Source: Bacteroides finegoldii DSM 17565 (GTDB lineage: Bacteria > Bacteroidota > Bacteroidia > Bacteroidales > Bacteroidaceae). Taken from it: 64,000 bases of DNA. Positions 53,170-62,562 of the stretch are shown here, one piece after another. A program made the position numbers and the translations under genes. The notes under the pieces were generated by a model that saw only the letters and a list, made by a program, of their open reading frames with translations, did not search any database and was not told the DNA's origin. Location: positions 170,768 to 234,767 of the forward strand of contig NZ_GG688323.1 in NCBI RefSeq assembly GCF_000156195.1, in the 5' to 3' direction. The first letter of the stretch is position 1. Each line of letters starts with the position of its first letter.

Positions 53170-55836
53170 ATGGACAGAACATTACACAATGCAAACAATG
53201 CACAAAGAATTCTGGAACTGACGGCAGACACAATGTTGCTGATAGACAGGAATGGTATCTGCGTGGATATCGATTCTCATTGCGATTTATGGTTTCTGCA
53301 GGAAGAAGTTCTTTTAGGGAAGGATATCTTCGAACTTTTGCCAGAGCGGACAAGGGATAAGGTAATGCCGGTGTTCGAGACGGTGATCGGGGAACACCGG
53401 AGTGTCAGCAAAAACTTCAAGCTGGAGCTGAAGAATGAGACATTCTATTTCAAGTGTCTCATGCATCCGTATGATGATATGGTGCTTTGCCAATATAGGG
53501 ATATCACGCAAAGAAGTAACGTGAAACGCCAGTTGGAGCAGGCAAACCGCACGTTGCGCGAGATTCAGAAGGTGGCGCAAATCGGACACTGGACGTATAA
53601 TACGGCGGAAAATGTGTTTCATTATACAGGATACACGGGAGTATTGTGCAAGGAGGATGTGCAGCATATCTCTTTCGATATGTACAAGCAGTTAATAATG
53701 GAGGAGGATCACCCGGCTTTCGAGAATTGGTGCGAAAAGAATGTGTCGGAATTCAACCAGGAAAGTATCAGTTACCGGATCCGGCTGGACGGGGATATTT
53801 TCTATGTGCGTATCCAGACTTATCTGCGGGAGGAATTGCCCGACGGCAGTTGCAATATAGAAGGGTATATCCAGAATATCACTGTTCTCCAACACCGGAG
53901 GAATGATATCAATACACTGACTCATGCCATTAATAATGCGAAAGAGAGTATCTTTGCCGCCAAACCCGACGGTACGGTGATCTTTGCCAACCGACGTTTT
54001 CTGTACAATCACGGTCTGGTGGATAATACGGACATCAGCCGGCTGAAAATCTATAATATCGTTGCAGATATGCCGACCGAAGAGGCTTGGCAGGAACGGT
54101 GCAGGAATGCGGTGCAGAACGGCAGCAATACGTTTATCGCGCATCATCCCTCCAGAATTCATAAGGATATTCTGGCTTACGAATGTACGATGTACAACGT
54201 TATCAGTGATTCCGGCGAGGAGAGTTTCTGGTCGTTCGCTCATGACATCTCGGAAAGAATGAGGTATGAGGCGCAGATCAAACGGCTCAACCGGATTATG
54301 GATACGACGATCAATAACCTTCCCGCAGGGATTGTGGTGAAAGAGATTAACAATGATTTCAGATATGTGTATCGGAACCGCGAATCGTACAACCGCGATC
54401 ATTTCAGTGATAATCCGGTGGGTAAGAATGACTATGACTTCTATCCGCCGATTGTAGCGGAAAAGAAGAGGCAGGAGGATATTGAGGTAGCTGCTACCGG
54501 AAAAGGACTGCATTGGATCGCTGAGGGAAAGGACAGGAACGGGAATCTGATTATTCTTGATAAACGGAAGATTAAGGTGGATGGTGACGAGTTGTCCTCT
54601 CCTATCATCGTCAGTATTGAGTGGGATATCACGGAGCTGGAGATGATCAAGCGGGAACTCCAGTCGTCGAAGGAGAAAGCGGAGATGTCCGACAATCTGA
54701 AATCGGCTTTCCTCGCCAATATGAGTCATGAGATCCGCACACCACTGAACGCGATTGTCGGTTTTTCGCATCTGATAACTGAGAGTGATGACGCGGAAGA
54801 ACGGAAAACGTATTATCAGATTGTGGAAGCCAACAACGAGCGTCTGTTGCAACTGATTAACGAGATTCTCGATCTTTCGAAGATTGAGTCGGGAACGATT
54901 GAGTTTTCATTTGGACTTACGAGTCTGCATAATTTGTGTCAGGAGATACATGATGCGCATATATTCCGCACACCGGAGGGTGTGCAACTTGTCTATGAGC
55001 CTTCGGACGAAAGCCTGCGGATAGAGACGGACAAGAACCGTGTGTTCCAGGTGATTTCGAACCTGATCGGGAATGCGGTAAAGTTTACGAAGGAAGGTAG
55101 TATCAAGTACGGTTATGAGTTGGTGGATGGTCAGATCGTATTTCATGTAACGGATACGGGCACGGGAATCGAACCGGAAAAGGTGGGACGTGTGTTCGAG
55201 CGTTTTGCCAAATTGAATAATCATGCTCAAGGGACGGGACTGGGATTGTCTATCTGCAAGTCTATCGTGGAACGGCTCGGCGGACAGATTTCCGTCAGTT
55301 CAATAGTGGGCGTGGGCACAACGTTTACGTTTACTTTGCCGTACAGCACACAGGAAACGCCCAAAGAGGTCGATTCGGAGATGAAGACAGTGCTCTACAA
55401 AGAGGAGGTGCCGCAGAGTGGAAACGGCATATCCGCGAATGAAGGAACGGGAAAGGAAAAGATACATATGACGAAACAGATCTGTATCCTGATTGCCGAA
55501 GATACGGACAGTAACTATGATTTACTGAACGCTATTCTAGGCAAGCAGTATCGTCTCGTCCGTGCTAACGATGGTATGGAAGCGGTTCTCTTGTACGATG
55601 AGGTGAAGCCGGATCTGATTCTGATGGATATCAAAATGCCGAATCTGGATGGACTGGAGGCTACCAAGATCATTCGCGAACTGTCTGCTACGGTCCCTAT
55701 TATCGCTCAGAGTGCTTTTGCCTATGAGCATGATGTGAAAGCCGCGATGGAAGCGGGTTGCAATGACTTCATAGCGAAACCGATAGCTCAGTCGAAACTG
55801 AAAGAGGTAATCAATAAGTGGTTGACGATGGAATGA
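53170..55836 (+). CDS. PAS-domain hybrid sensor histidine kinase with C-terminal receiver
   Basis: This 888-residue protein has three to four PAS-like segments over residues 1-500 (LELTADTMLLIDRNGICVDI; AINNAKESIFAAKPDGTVIF; TTINNLPAGIVVKEINNDF). The HisKA box is FLANMSHEIRTPLNAIVGFS with the phospho-His near residue 522. The HATPase part has NLIGNAVKFTKEGSIKYG and TGLGLSICKSI. The receiver domain starts at ICILIAEDTDSNYDLL, with the phospho-Asp in LILMDIKMPNLDG. There are no membrane helices, so it senses a cytoplasmic signal. There is no DNA-binding output, so it needs a partner. It may govern the polysaccharide locus upstream, by position only. Confidence 0.9.
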   Translation: MDRTLHNANNAQRILELTADTMLLIDRNGICVDIDSHCDLWFLQEEVLLGKDIFELLPERTRDKVMPVFETVIGEHRSVSKNFKLELKNETFYFKCLMHPYDDMVLCQYRDITQRSNVKRQLEQANRTLREIQKVAQIGHWTYNTAENVFHYTGYTGVLCKEDVQHISFDMYKQLIMEEDHPAFENWCEKNVSEFNQESISYRIRLDGDIFYVRIQTYLREELPDGSCNIEGYIQNITVLQHRRNDINTLTHAINNAKESIFAAKPDGTVIFANRRFLYNHGLVDNTDISRLKIYNIVADMPTEEAWQERCRNAVQNGSNTFIAHHPSRIHKDILAYECTMYNVISDSGEESFWSFAHDISERMRYEAQIKRLNRIMDTTINNLPAGIVVKEINNDFRYVYRNRESYNRDHFSDNPVGKNDYDFYPPIVAEKKRQEDIEVAATGKGLHWIAEGKDRNGNLIILDKRKIKVDGDELSSPIIVSIEWDITELEMIKRELQSSKEKAEMSDNLKSAFLANMSHEIRTPLNAIVGFSHLITESDDAEERKTYYQIVEANNERLLQLINEILDLSKIESGTIEFSFGLTSLHNLCQEIHDAHIFRTPEGVQLVYEPSDESLRIETDKNRVFQVISNLIGNAVKFTKEGSIKYGYELVDGQIVFHVTDTGTGIEPEKVGRVFERFAKLNNHAQGTGLGLSICKSIVERLGGQISVSSIVGVGTTFTFTLPYSTQETPKEVDSEMKTVLYKEEVPQSGNGISANEGTGKEKIHMTKQICILIAEDTDSNYDLLNAILGKQYRLVRANDGMEAVLLYDEVKPDLILMDIKMPNLDGLEATKIIRELSATVPIIAQSAFAYEHDVKAAMEAGCNDFIAKPIAQSKLKEVINKWLTME

Positions 55837-55920
55837 CTGTAAATAGTTGACGACGGAATGGCTACGAATGGCTGACGACGGAATGACTACGAATGGCTGA
55901 CGACAGAGCGGCTGTGCCCG
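55821..55920 (+). repeat. 4-copy 25-bp tandem repeat over the kinase stop codon
   Basis: Four 25-nt units cover 55821-55920. The first holds the last codons and TGA stop of the kinase gene; the next three repeat GCTGACGACGGAATGACTAC-like sequence downstream. The fourth copy is the most diverged. Confidence 0.88.
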
Positions 55921-55956
55921 AATCAGAATATTGTGTAAGGATAAAGTAAGATTATT

Positions 55957-57093
55957 ATGAAAGCCTTTTATAGACTGTTCTACTATTTTTCTATCCTGCT
56001 GACAGGTGTTTTGGCAGGTGTTACCCTAGTGGGTGCTTTTGCCGGAAACACTGCACCGGAGAGTTTCAAACTTATCCCTTTTATCGGTCTAGGGTTGCCT
56101 GTACTTTTATTGGCTAATCTGGCTTTTGCCATTTATTGGACGATCCGCTGGCGGTGTTGGGTTTTCCTTTCTCTCATTGCTTTATTCGGTAATTGGGGGT
56201 ATATAAGTTGCGTCCTTCAGTTTCCTCTTTTCAGCCCGGCTTCGGAGCCGATAGCCAAGCTGGGAACCTATACACCCGGAATATTGACCGTAGCGACTTA
56301 CAATGTGGATGCTTTCAACCACGAATACATGGGGTATTCCTGCAAAGGTATTGCTACTCAAATGCAGAATCTGCAAGCGGATATCCTCTGCTTGCAGGAG
56401 GTCGGTATCAATTCCTCATTTAACATTGACAGTGTATGTGCCGCTTTTTCTAACTGGCCGTATCAGTATGTTCCTTCCGCTCCCGAAGGAAAGGAGCTTT
56501 TGCAACTGGCTGTTTTCAGCCGTTATCCTATCAGGGAACAGAGTCTTATCACCTATCCTGACTCTAAGAATTGCAGCCTGTGGTGTGACATCGAAATACC
56601 CGGTCGCACGATCCGCCTGTTTAATAATCATCTGCAAACAACGGAAGTGACCCGTAACAAAAGAGAACTGGAAAAAGAGCTTTACAAGGAGGATACCCAA
56701 AAAGCGGAACGTGCCGCTCTGACTCTGATAGACGGTCTGCACGAGAACTTCCGGAAACGTGCCGGACAAGCTGATGTCCTCAAACAACTGATAGCCGACT
56801 CCCCCCATCCTACCCTCGTTTGCGGCGACTTCAACTCTCTACCGTCTTCTTATGTCTATCACACCATAAAAGGTGACAAGAAAGGTGATAAGAAAGGTAA
56901 CAAGAAAGGTAACAAACTGCAAGATGGCTTCCAGACAAGCGGACATGGCTATATGTATACTTTCAAATTTTTCAAGCATTTACTAAGAATCGACTATGTC
57001 CTCCACTCTCCGGAACTGAAAAGTACGGATTACTTTTCACCGGACTGGAGTTATAGCGATCATAATCCGGTGGTGATGAGGATGAAGCTATAA
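55957..57093 (+). CDS. endonuclease/exonuclease/phosphatase family membrane protein
   Basis: This 378-residue protein has three N-terminal membrane helices (residues about 5-100), then an EEP domain on the outer side. Catalytic blocks are TVATYNVDAFNHEYMG, LQADILCLQEVGIN, LFNNHLQTTEV, LVCGDFNSLPSSYVYH and WSYSDHNPVVMRMKL. Substrates in this fold range from nucleic acids to phospholipids; none can be chosen here. A (GDKK)2(GNKK)-type insertion, coded by 12-bp repeats, expands a loop after YVYHTIK. A terminator-like hairpin follows the stop. Confidence 0.85.
   Translation: MKAFYRLFYYFSILLTGVLAGVTLVGAFAGNTAPESFKLIPFIGLGLPVLLLANLAFAIYWTIRWRCWVFLSLIALFGNWGYISCVLQFPLFSPASEPIAKLGTYTPGILTVATYNVDAFNHEYMGYSCKGIATQMQNLQADILCLQEVGINSSFNIDSVCAAFSNWPYQYVPSAPEGKELLQLAVFSRYPIREQSLITYPDSKNCSLWCDIEIPGRTIRLFNNHLQTTEVTRNKRELEKELYKEDTQKAERAALTLIDGLHENFRKRAGQADVLKQLIADSPHPTLVCGDFNSLPSSYVYHTIKGDKKGDKKGNKKGNKLQDGFQTSGHGYMYTFKFFKHLLRIDYVLHSPELKSTDYFSPDWSYSDHNPVVMRMKL
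56872..56919 (+). repeat. 4-copy 12-bp in-frame tandem repeat
   Basis: Four 12-nt units (GGTGACAAGAAA type) code for GDKKGDKKGNKKGNKL within the EEP gene. The length is a multiple of three, so the frame is kept and loop length can vary by slippage. Confidence 0.88.
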
Positions 57094-57098
57094 AAAAG

Positions 57099-57132
57099 AA
57101 AGCCGAACAGACTTATTTGTCCATCCGGCTTT
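57099..57132. terminator. bidirectional hairpin between convergent genes
   Basis: A 7-bp stem (57099-57105 with 57126-57132) has T-rich tails on both strands. It separates the EEP gene from the TonB receptor gene. Confidence 0.55.
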
Positions 57133-57152
57133 TCCTTATGATATACTTCGTC

Positions 57153-60100
57153 TTAGAATATATATCTTAAACCAAGTTGGCATCTCCATCGAGAACTTAT
57201 GTTTGAGATCTCTTTAAACGGATCGTATTTATCTCCTTGAGTATATTGAAATTCACCTCCTTTTGAGTATGTGATAGGAGAATATGAATTATTGGACATA
57301 TAACTTTCAAGTCCCCATTTTCTATTAAGCAAGTTACCAACATTCATTATATCAACAGAGAATTGCAAAGTATGTGTTTCTTTAGCTACTCTGAATTTAA
57401 AATCTTGCAAGAAACGGAAATCAAAATGATGCTCAAAAGACATACGGTCTGAGTTTCTTTCATAATACTCACCACGATGGTCTTTCAGATACTTCGCACT
57501 GCCCAAGAATGCTTTCAAGTCTGCTTTTTGCTGATCTGCATCCAGTTTCGCTGTAGCCTTAAACTGCATCGCATCAATCTGCTCATCTGTAGGAATAAAA
57601 ACCAAATCATTACCATTACTACCGTCACCATTCAAATCACCGTAATAAGTCACATTATATGGAGCACCCGACTGACCTGTATATACCAGACTGACCGTTG
57701 ATTTAAAACGTTTGGCATATTCCTTGCCATAAGATAGAGATGCCACAATGCGATGCGGGATGCTATAATCGGATACACTCAGCTCCGGAGCATTCGAATT
57801 ACCTGTTGTCTCATTATATCTCCAGTTTGAATAGGCTACGGAAGAAGTCGCAGAGTTGATAGACTTACTTTCTCCATAAGTGTAAGCTGCCATTACATCC
57901 AGACCGAAGTTAAATGATTTTTCCAGTTTAAGAGACACATTATAGGTATAGCCTTTACTTGTATTGTCCAACAACATTATGTCAGTGTATCCGGCATTTT
58001 GCTTTTTAAACATAGGTCGGTTATCAAAAGAAAGCGACGGATAAGTAGAACCGACAGTAGCATCACCATCCATCTCATAATTCAAATTGCGATAATATAT
58101 ATCATTCAACGTCTTTGAATAAAGACCTTCCAATGTCATCTTTACATCGCCCGGAAGCATATATTCGAAAGCCAAATTAGCACGAAGGTTCTGGGCGAAT
58201 TTAAAGTCTTTAGAAAAGACATCCACCTCTGTTGTAGATGCCGTTGCATTTTGTAACATTTCAGCCTGTCCTTTGGGATCAGTATTGAAATAGAAAGCAT
58301 CACCCAATTTCTTTATATCGTTACTATATAAAGAGTACTTCTCAAATTCCATACCTGTATTTGAGAAACTATTGCTTAACCATACAAAAGGTATACGACC
58401 TGTGAAAACACCGAGTCCACCACGCAACAAGGCTCTTCCATCATCAGTCAATTTCCAACGGAATCCCAAACGCGGAGACCACAAGGGAGTACTACTCAGT
58501 TTACGATTAGTATAAACACCATAATTTTTAGCTATATCCGTATTGTTGAAAGTATCGTTTTTTGTAGGAGTATCCAAAAAAAATGGGGATGTCCATACGA
58601 ATACCATACGTCAATGTAAACCGGTTGGTAGCATTCCAAGTGTCTTGAGCATAAAATCCTAACTGCATAGCTCCGAAACTAGGAGCCCAATCGTCCCTAC
58701 CCGTTACATCAACCTTTGAACGACCGTAGTAATAGTTATTAACGACTCCATTTTCTAAGTCATCAATGCTGTTAAAAGTATAAGCACCATAGAGATTCTG
58801 AATAAACAAATTCTCAAATTGATACATCTCATTATGAGTACCGAATATCAATGAGTGATTACCTAACAATACAGAGAAGTTATCTGATAATGTAAAAATG
58901 TCCTGATCCAAACGATTTGCACAAGAAGAGTATTCCGTACCCAATAGCATTGAAGATGCCCCTTTCTTTACGGTGATTGCCGGGAATATATCCCCTTGAG
59001 GCTCACGGTTATCACGTACACGTACATATGAAAAACGAGCTTCATTATTCATATTATCACCAATACGGGAATTTAATTCGGCAGTCAGTGAATGTGTCTT
59101 ATTGGTAAAAACAAACGCTACATCGGAAGCATTCAGTTTTGAGTATGAACGAGAGAAATTATAACGTTGTGCTCCTACAAAACTATAACGAGCCGTAAAT
59201 TTATTACGATCATTTATATTCCAGTCTATTTTTGTTCCTACTTTATCTGAACGTGTATAGATATCTTTCGGATCAAAATCAGCATTATATTTACCACCTG
59301 TTTTATCCTTCAAAATATTCAATACGCGCTGCGTCTCCTCAAGTGTGAAATCGGAACCATCACCAACATTATATGCTGTCGGATAAGATTTATCCGTTTT
59401 TTCGTAATTGGCAAAGAAGAATAGTTTGTCTTTAATAATAGGACCACCAATCGTTACACCCCATTGATAATCATGCTGTTTATCTAATTTTGTACGTTTC
59501 TGTCCTTCTTCCATCTCTCCGGCAGTAGTTCCGATCAAAGCTTGTGTATTTCCAAAGAAATATGCGGAACCGTGAAACTTATTTGTACCAGACTTAGTAA
59601 TTGCATTAATTCCACCACCGGTAAAACCTGACTGGCGAACATCAAAAGGTGCGATATTTATCTGAATCTGTTCAATCGTCTCTAATGAAACCGGTTCAAC
59701 GCTAGCTTGTCCTCCGTTCGTTCCATTGGAAGTAAGGCCGAACACGTCATTATTCATTGCTCCATCAATTTGGAAGCTATTATAGCGGTTGTTGGCACCT
59801 GCAAAAGAAATCGCACCATTGGAATTTACAGTAGCCTGCGGAGTCAGACGGGTGATGTCATTCAGACTACGGCTCATTGTCGGCACTGATTCTATATTCT
59901 TTAAAGAAAAGCTGGTTGCAGCTCCAGTACGACTGGCTGCCACACCTTTCTGACCTGTAACAACAACCTCATCCAATAATTCTGAGGATTCTTTTAACTG
60001 AATATCCAACTGGTAGGTTTCTCCTAATTGAAGATTAATCTTATTGAAAACCGCAGTGCTATATCCCACGTAGGAAACTTCAACTTTATAAGGACCGCCG

Positions 60101-60324
60101 GCACGCATACCTTGCATCGTAAATCGCCCGTCTACATTTGTTATTGCTCCATAACGGGTTCCGGAGGCCTCATGTATGGCCACTACCGTCGCACCTATGA
60201 TAGGTTCTTTCTGCGCTGTTACCTTACCCGCTATACTGGAGGTCGTAACTTGTGCATTTACTGTAGCAATAAGCATAAGCATCAGCATCGCTACTACTAA
60301 AAAAGATCGCATTCTCTTTTGCAT
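57153..60324 (-). pseudogene. TonB-dependent outer-membrane receptor (Oar/SusC-like), frameshifted
   Basis: The N-terminal part runs from ATG 60324 with a signal peptide ending in TVNAQV. It has a carboxypeptidase-like regulatory domain (SSIAGKVTAQKEPIIGATVV), the motif LLDEVVVTGQKG, then the plug (ITRLTPQATVNSNGAISFAG). The barrel starts, but the frame ends at 58528. The rest of the barrel continues in another frame to 57153, ending CQLGLRYIF. The switch lies at an eight-base A/T run, 58576-58583; removing one base gives continuous FLDTPTKNDTF. An intact receptor would have about 1056 residues. No SusD-like partner is adjacent, which fits the Oar-like type. Substrate unknown. Confidence 0.85.
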
Positions 60325-60372
60325 AATGTAATTGATTAGTTAATACTAATTGTTTGATCTTAAAACTGCGGC

Positions 60373-60380
60373 AAATATAA
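60373..60380 (-). promoter_or_regulatory. -7 box of the TonB receptor gene
   Basis: TATATTTG on the minus strand lies 48 nt before the ATG at 60324. Confidence 0.55.
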
Positions 60381-60460
60381 TTAATATTATTTAGAACTAC
60401 ATTACGATTATACCACAAAATTTTAAGAGAGATAAACATTTTATTGCGTTATAAAACAAT

Positions 60461-60489
60461 AAAGGCTCTACAATGCTTGTAGAGCCTTT
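60461..60489. terminator. terminator after ettA
   Basis: A 13-bp perfect stem (60461-60473 with 60477-60489) has a 3-nt loop and T-rich flanks on both strands. It ends the ettA transcript on the minus strand. Confidence 0.8.
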
Positions 60490-60536
60490 TATTTTGAAAC
60501 TGAAAGTATTAGAATTATTTCAGTCTATTACTTTCT

Positions 60537-62228
60537 CTAGTCAGTCATTAACTTTCTGTAACGAACACGCTTGGGTTCTTCATTGCCTAAACGTTTCAAT
60601 TTATTTTCCTCGTATTCGGAATAAGAACCCTCAAAGTAGAATACATTGGAATCGCCTTCGAAAGCAAGGATGTGCGTACAGATACGGTCGAGGAACCAAC
60701 GGTCGTGGGAAATAACAACCGCACAACCGGCGAAATCTTCCAATCCCTCTTCTAATGCCCGCAATGTATTCACGTCGATGTCATTGGTAGGTTCGTCGAG
60801 CAACAGCACGTTCCCTTCTTCCTTCAGTGCCATCGCCAAGTGCAGACGGTTCCTTTCACCACCGGACAACACTCCGCAAAGTTTTTCCTGATCGGCTCCG
60901 GAGAAATTGAAACGTGAAAGATATGCACGCGCATTCACATCACGTCCACCCATACGAAGCAATTCATTGCCACCCGAAATAACCTGATAGACACTCTTAT
61001 TCGGATCAATATCCTTATGTTGCTGGTCGACGTACGCCACCTTTACAGTCTCTCCTACTTCAAATTCGCCTTTGTCTACCGATTCCAGTCCCATGATCAG
61101 GCGGAACAGCGTTGTTTTTCCTGCACCGTTAGGGCCAATCACACCGACAATACCGTTAGGGGGCAGCATAAAGTTCAAATCGTCAAACAACAGTTTGTCT
61201 CCGTATGCCTTCGCCACGTGCTTGGCTTCAATGACTTTGTTGCCCAAACGAGGACCGTTAGGAATGAAGATTTCAAGTTTTTCTTCCTTCTCTTTCACAT
61301 CCTCATTCAAGAGTTTGTCGTAAGAGTTAAGACGTGCCTTACCCTTTGCCTGACGGGCTTTAGGAGCCATACGCACCCATTCCAACTCACGCTCCAAGGT
61401 CTTACGGCGTTTGCTGGCTGTCTTCTCCTCCATTTCCATACGTTTGGTCTTTTGTTCCAACCAGGAAGAGTAGTTACCTTTCCAAGGAATGCCTTCACCA
61501 CGATCCAGTTCGAGAATCCATCCGGCAACATGATCGAGGAAATAACGGTCGTGCGTCACTGCAATAACTGTTCCCTCATACTGTTGGAGATGTTGTTCCA
61601 ACCAGTCAATAGACTCTGCGTCCAAGTGGTTGGTAGGCTCGTCAAGCAACAGAATATCAGGTTTTTGCAACAACAAGCGGCAGAGGGCAACACGACGACG
61701 CTCCCCTCCGGAGAGATTTGCCACCGGCTGATCTTCGGGCGGACAGCGAAGGGCGTCCATCGCACGCTCCAGTTTGCTATCCAGATTCCATGCGTCTGTC
61801 GCATCAATGATATCCTGCAACTCTCCTTGACGGGTGAAAAGAGCATCCATCTTATCCTGATCCTCATAGTATTCAGGCAGAGCGAATTTCTGGTTGATTT
61901 CTTCGTATTCCGTAAGTGCGTCCACAATGGGTTGAACGCCTTCCATTACTACTTCTTTTACCGTTTTTGTGTTGTCCAAATAGGGTTCCTGTGCCAGATA
62001 ACCCACAGAATATCCCGGCGAGAATACAACTTCTCCCTGATAGGATTTCTCCAAACCTGCAATAATCTTCAACAAGGTAGATTTACCGGAGCCGTTCAGA
62101 CCGATTATACCGATCTTAGCTCCATAGAAGAATGACAGGTAGATGTCCTTCAACACATTCTTATTGGGCTGGAAAGCTTTGCTTACTCCAACCATCGAGA
62201 AGATAATTTTTTTATCGTCAGCAGCCAT
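60537..62228 (-). CDS. ettA: energy-dependent translational throttle protein EttA (ABC-F)
   Basis: This 563-residue protein has two ABC ATPase domains and no membrane part. First Walker A: GLNGSGKST (residues 43-51), with signature LSGGERRRVALCRLLL and Walker B ILLLDEPTNHLD. Second Walker A: GPNGAGKTTLF, with signature LSGGERNRLHLAMAL and Walker B LLLDEPTNDID. The interdomain linker (WLEQKTKRMEMEEKTASKRR) and the length fit EttA, which binds the ribosomal E site and gates translation by ATP level. A -7 box lies at 62260-62267 and a strong terminator follows the gene. Confidence 0.93.
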   Translation of the reverse strand: MAADDKKIIFSMVGVSKAFQPNKNVLKDIYLSFFYGAKIGIIGLNGSGKSTLLKIIAGLEKSYQGEVVFSPGYSVGYLAQEPYLDNTKTVKEVVMEGVQPIVDALTEYEEINQKFALPEYYEDQDKMDALFTRQGELQDIIDATDAWNLDSKLERAMDALRCPPEDQPVANLSGGERRRVALCRLLLQKPDILLLDEPTNHLDAESIDWLEQHLQQYEGTVIAVTHDRYFLDHVAGWILELDRGEGIPWKGNYSSWLEQKTKRMEMEEKTASKRRKTLERELEWVRMAPKARQAKGKARLNSYDKLLNEDVKEKEEKLEIFIPNGPRLGNKVIEAKHVAKAYGDKLLFDDLNFMLPPNGIVGVIGPNGAGKTTLFRLIMGLESVDKGEFEVGETVKVAYVDQQHKDIDPNKSVYQVISGGNELLRMGGRDVNARAYLSRFNFSGADQEKLCGVLSGGERNRLHLAMALKEEGNVLLLDEPTNDIDVNTLRALEEGLEDFAGCAVVISHDRWFLDRICTHILAFEGDSNVFYFEGSYSEYEENKLKRLGNEEPKRVRYRKLMTD

Positions 62229-62259
62229 ATATTAATAATGTATATTGTTGATAATGGCA

Positions 62260-62267
62260 CAAAGATA
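62260..62267 (-). promoter_or_regulatory. -7 box of ettA
   Basis: TATCTTTG on the minus strand, 31 nt before the ettA ATG. Confidence 0.55.
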
Positions 62268-62286
62268 AGAAAAATGTTTGAAATCT

Positions 62287-62317
62287 TTTGGAGTTATAAA
62301 AAAATGTTCTACCTTTG
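62287..62317 (+). promoter_or_regulatory. complete Bacteroides promoter of tRNA-Lys
   Basis: TTTG (62287-62290), a 19-nt spacer and TACCTTTG (62310-62317) match the full consensus. Transcription should start near 62325, about 25 nt before the mature tRNA. It is divergent from the ettA promoter. Confidence 0.75.
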
Positions 62318-62349
62318 CACCCGCATTCGAAAGAAAGCAAACAAGGATT

Positions 62350-62422
62350 GATTCGCTAGCTCAGCAGGTAGAGCACAACACTTTTAATGTTGGGGTCCTG
62401 GGTTCGAGCCCCAGGCGGATCA
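62350..62422 (+). tRNA. tRNA-Lys (anticodon TTT)
   Basis: This is a 73-nt cloverleaf. The acceptor stem is GATTCGC with GCGGATC (one T-G pair). The D arm contains AGCTCAGCAGGTAGAGC. The anticodon stem CAACA/TGTTG holds loop CTTTTAA with anticodon TTT. The T arm is CTGGG/TTCGAGC/CCCAG, and the discriminator base is A. The CCA end is not encoded. A promoter precedes and a terminator follows it. Confidence 0.97.
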
Positions 62423-62459
62423 CTTAGGAGAAATGAAAATACTCCGACAAACTAAGACA

Positions 62460-62494
62460 AAGCTCTTTAAACCAGTGGTTTAAGGAGCTTTTTT
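62460..62494 (+). terminator. terminator after tRNA-Lys
   Basis: A 15-bp stem with one T-G pair (62460-62474 with 62476-62490; the inner pairs open to form the loop) is followed by a T run. Confidence 0.8.
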
Positions 62495-62562
62495 CTTACT
62501 CGCCTACGACAGAAAAAAGACCTCAAAAAGGGGTCAACGTAACAATCTGAGGGATTCTATAT

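Noticed and set aside
53692..54852. 386-codon minus-strand frame inside the sensor kinase gene
   Set aside because: Shadow of the PAS/HisKA coding sequence; no start signals or family resemblance.
62423..62529. Integrative element using tRNA-Lys as attachment site
   Set aside because: No integrase gene and no repeat of the tRNA 3' end downstream; the nearby mobile DNA is a simple IS.
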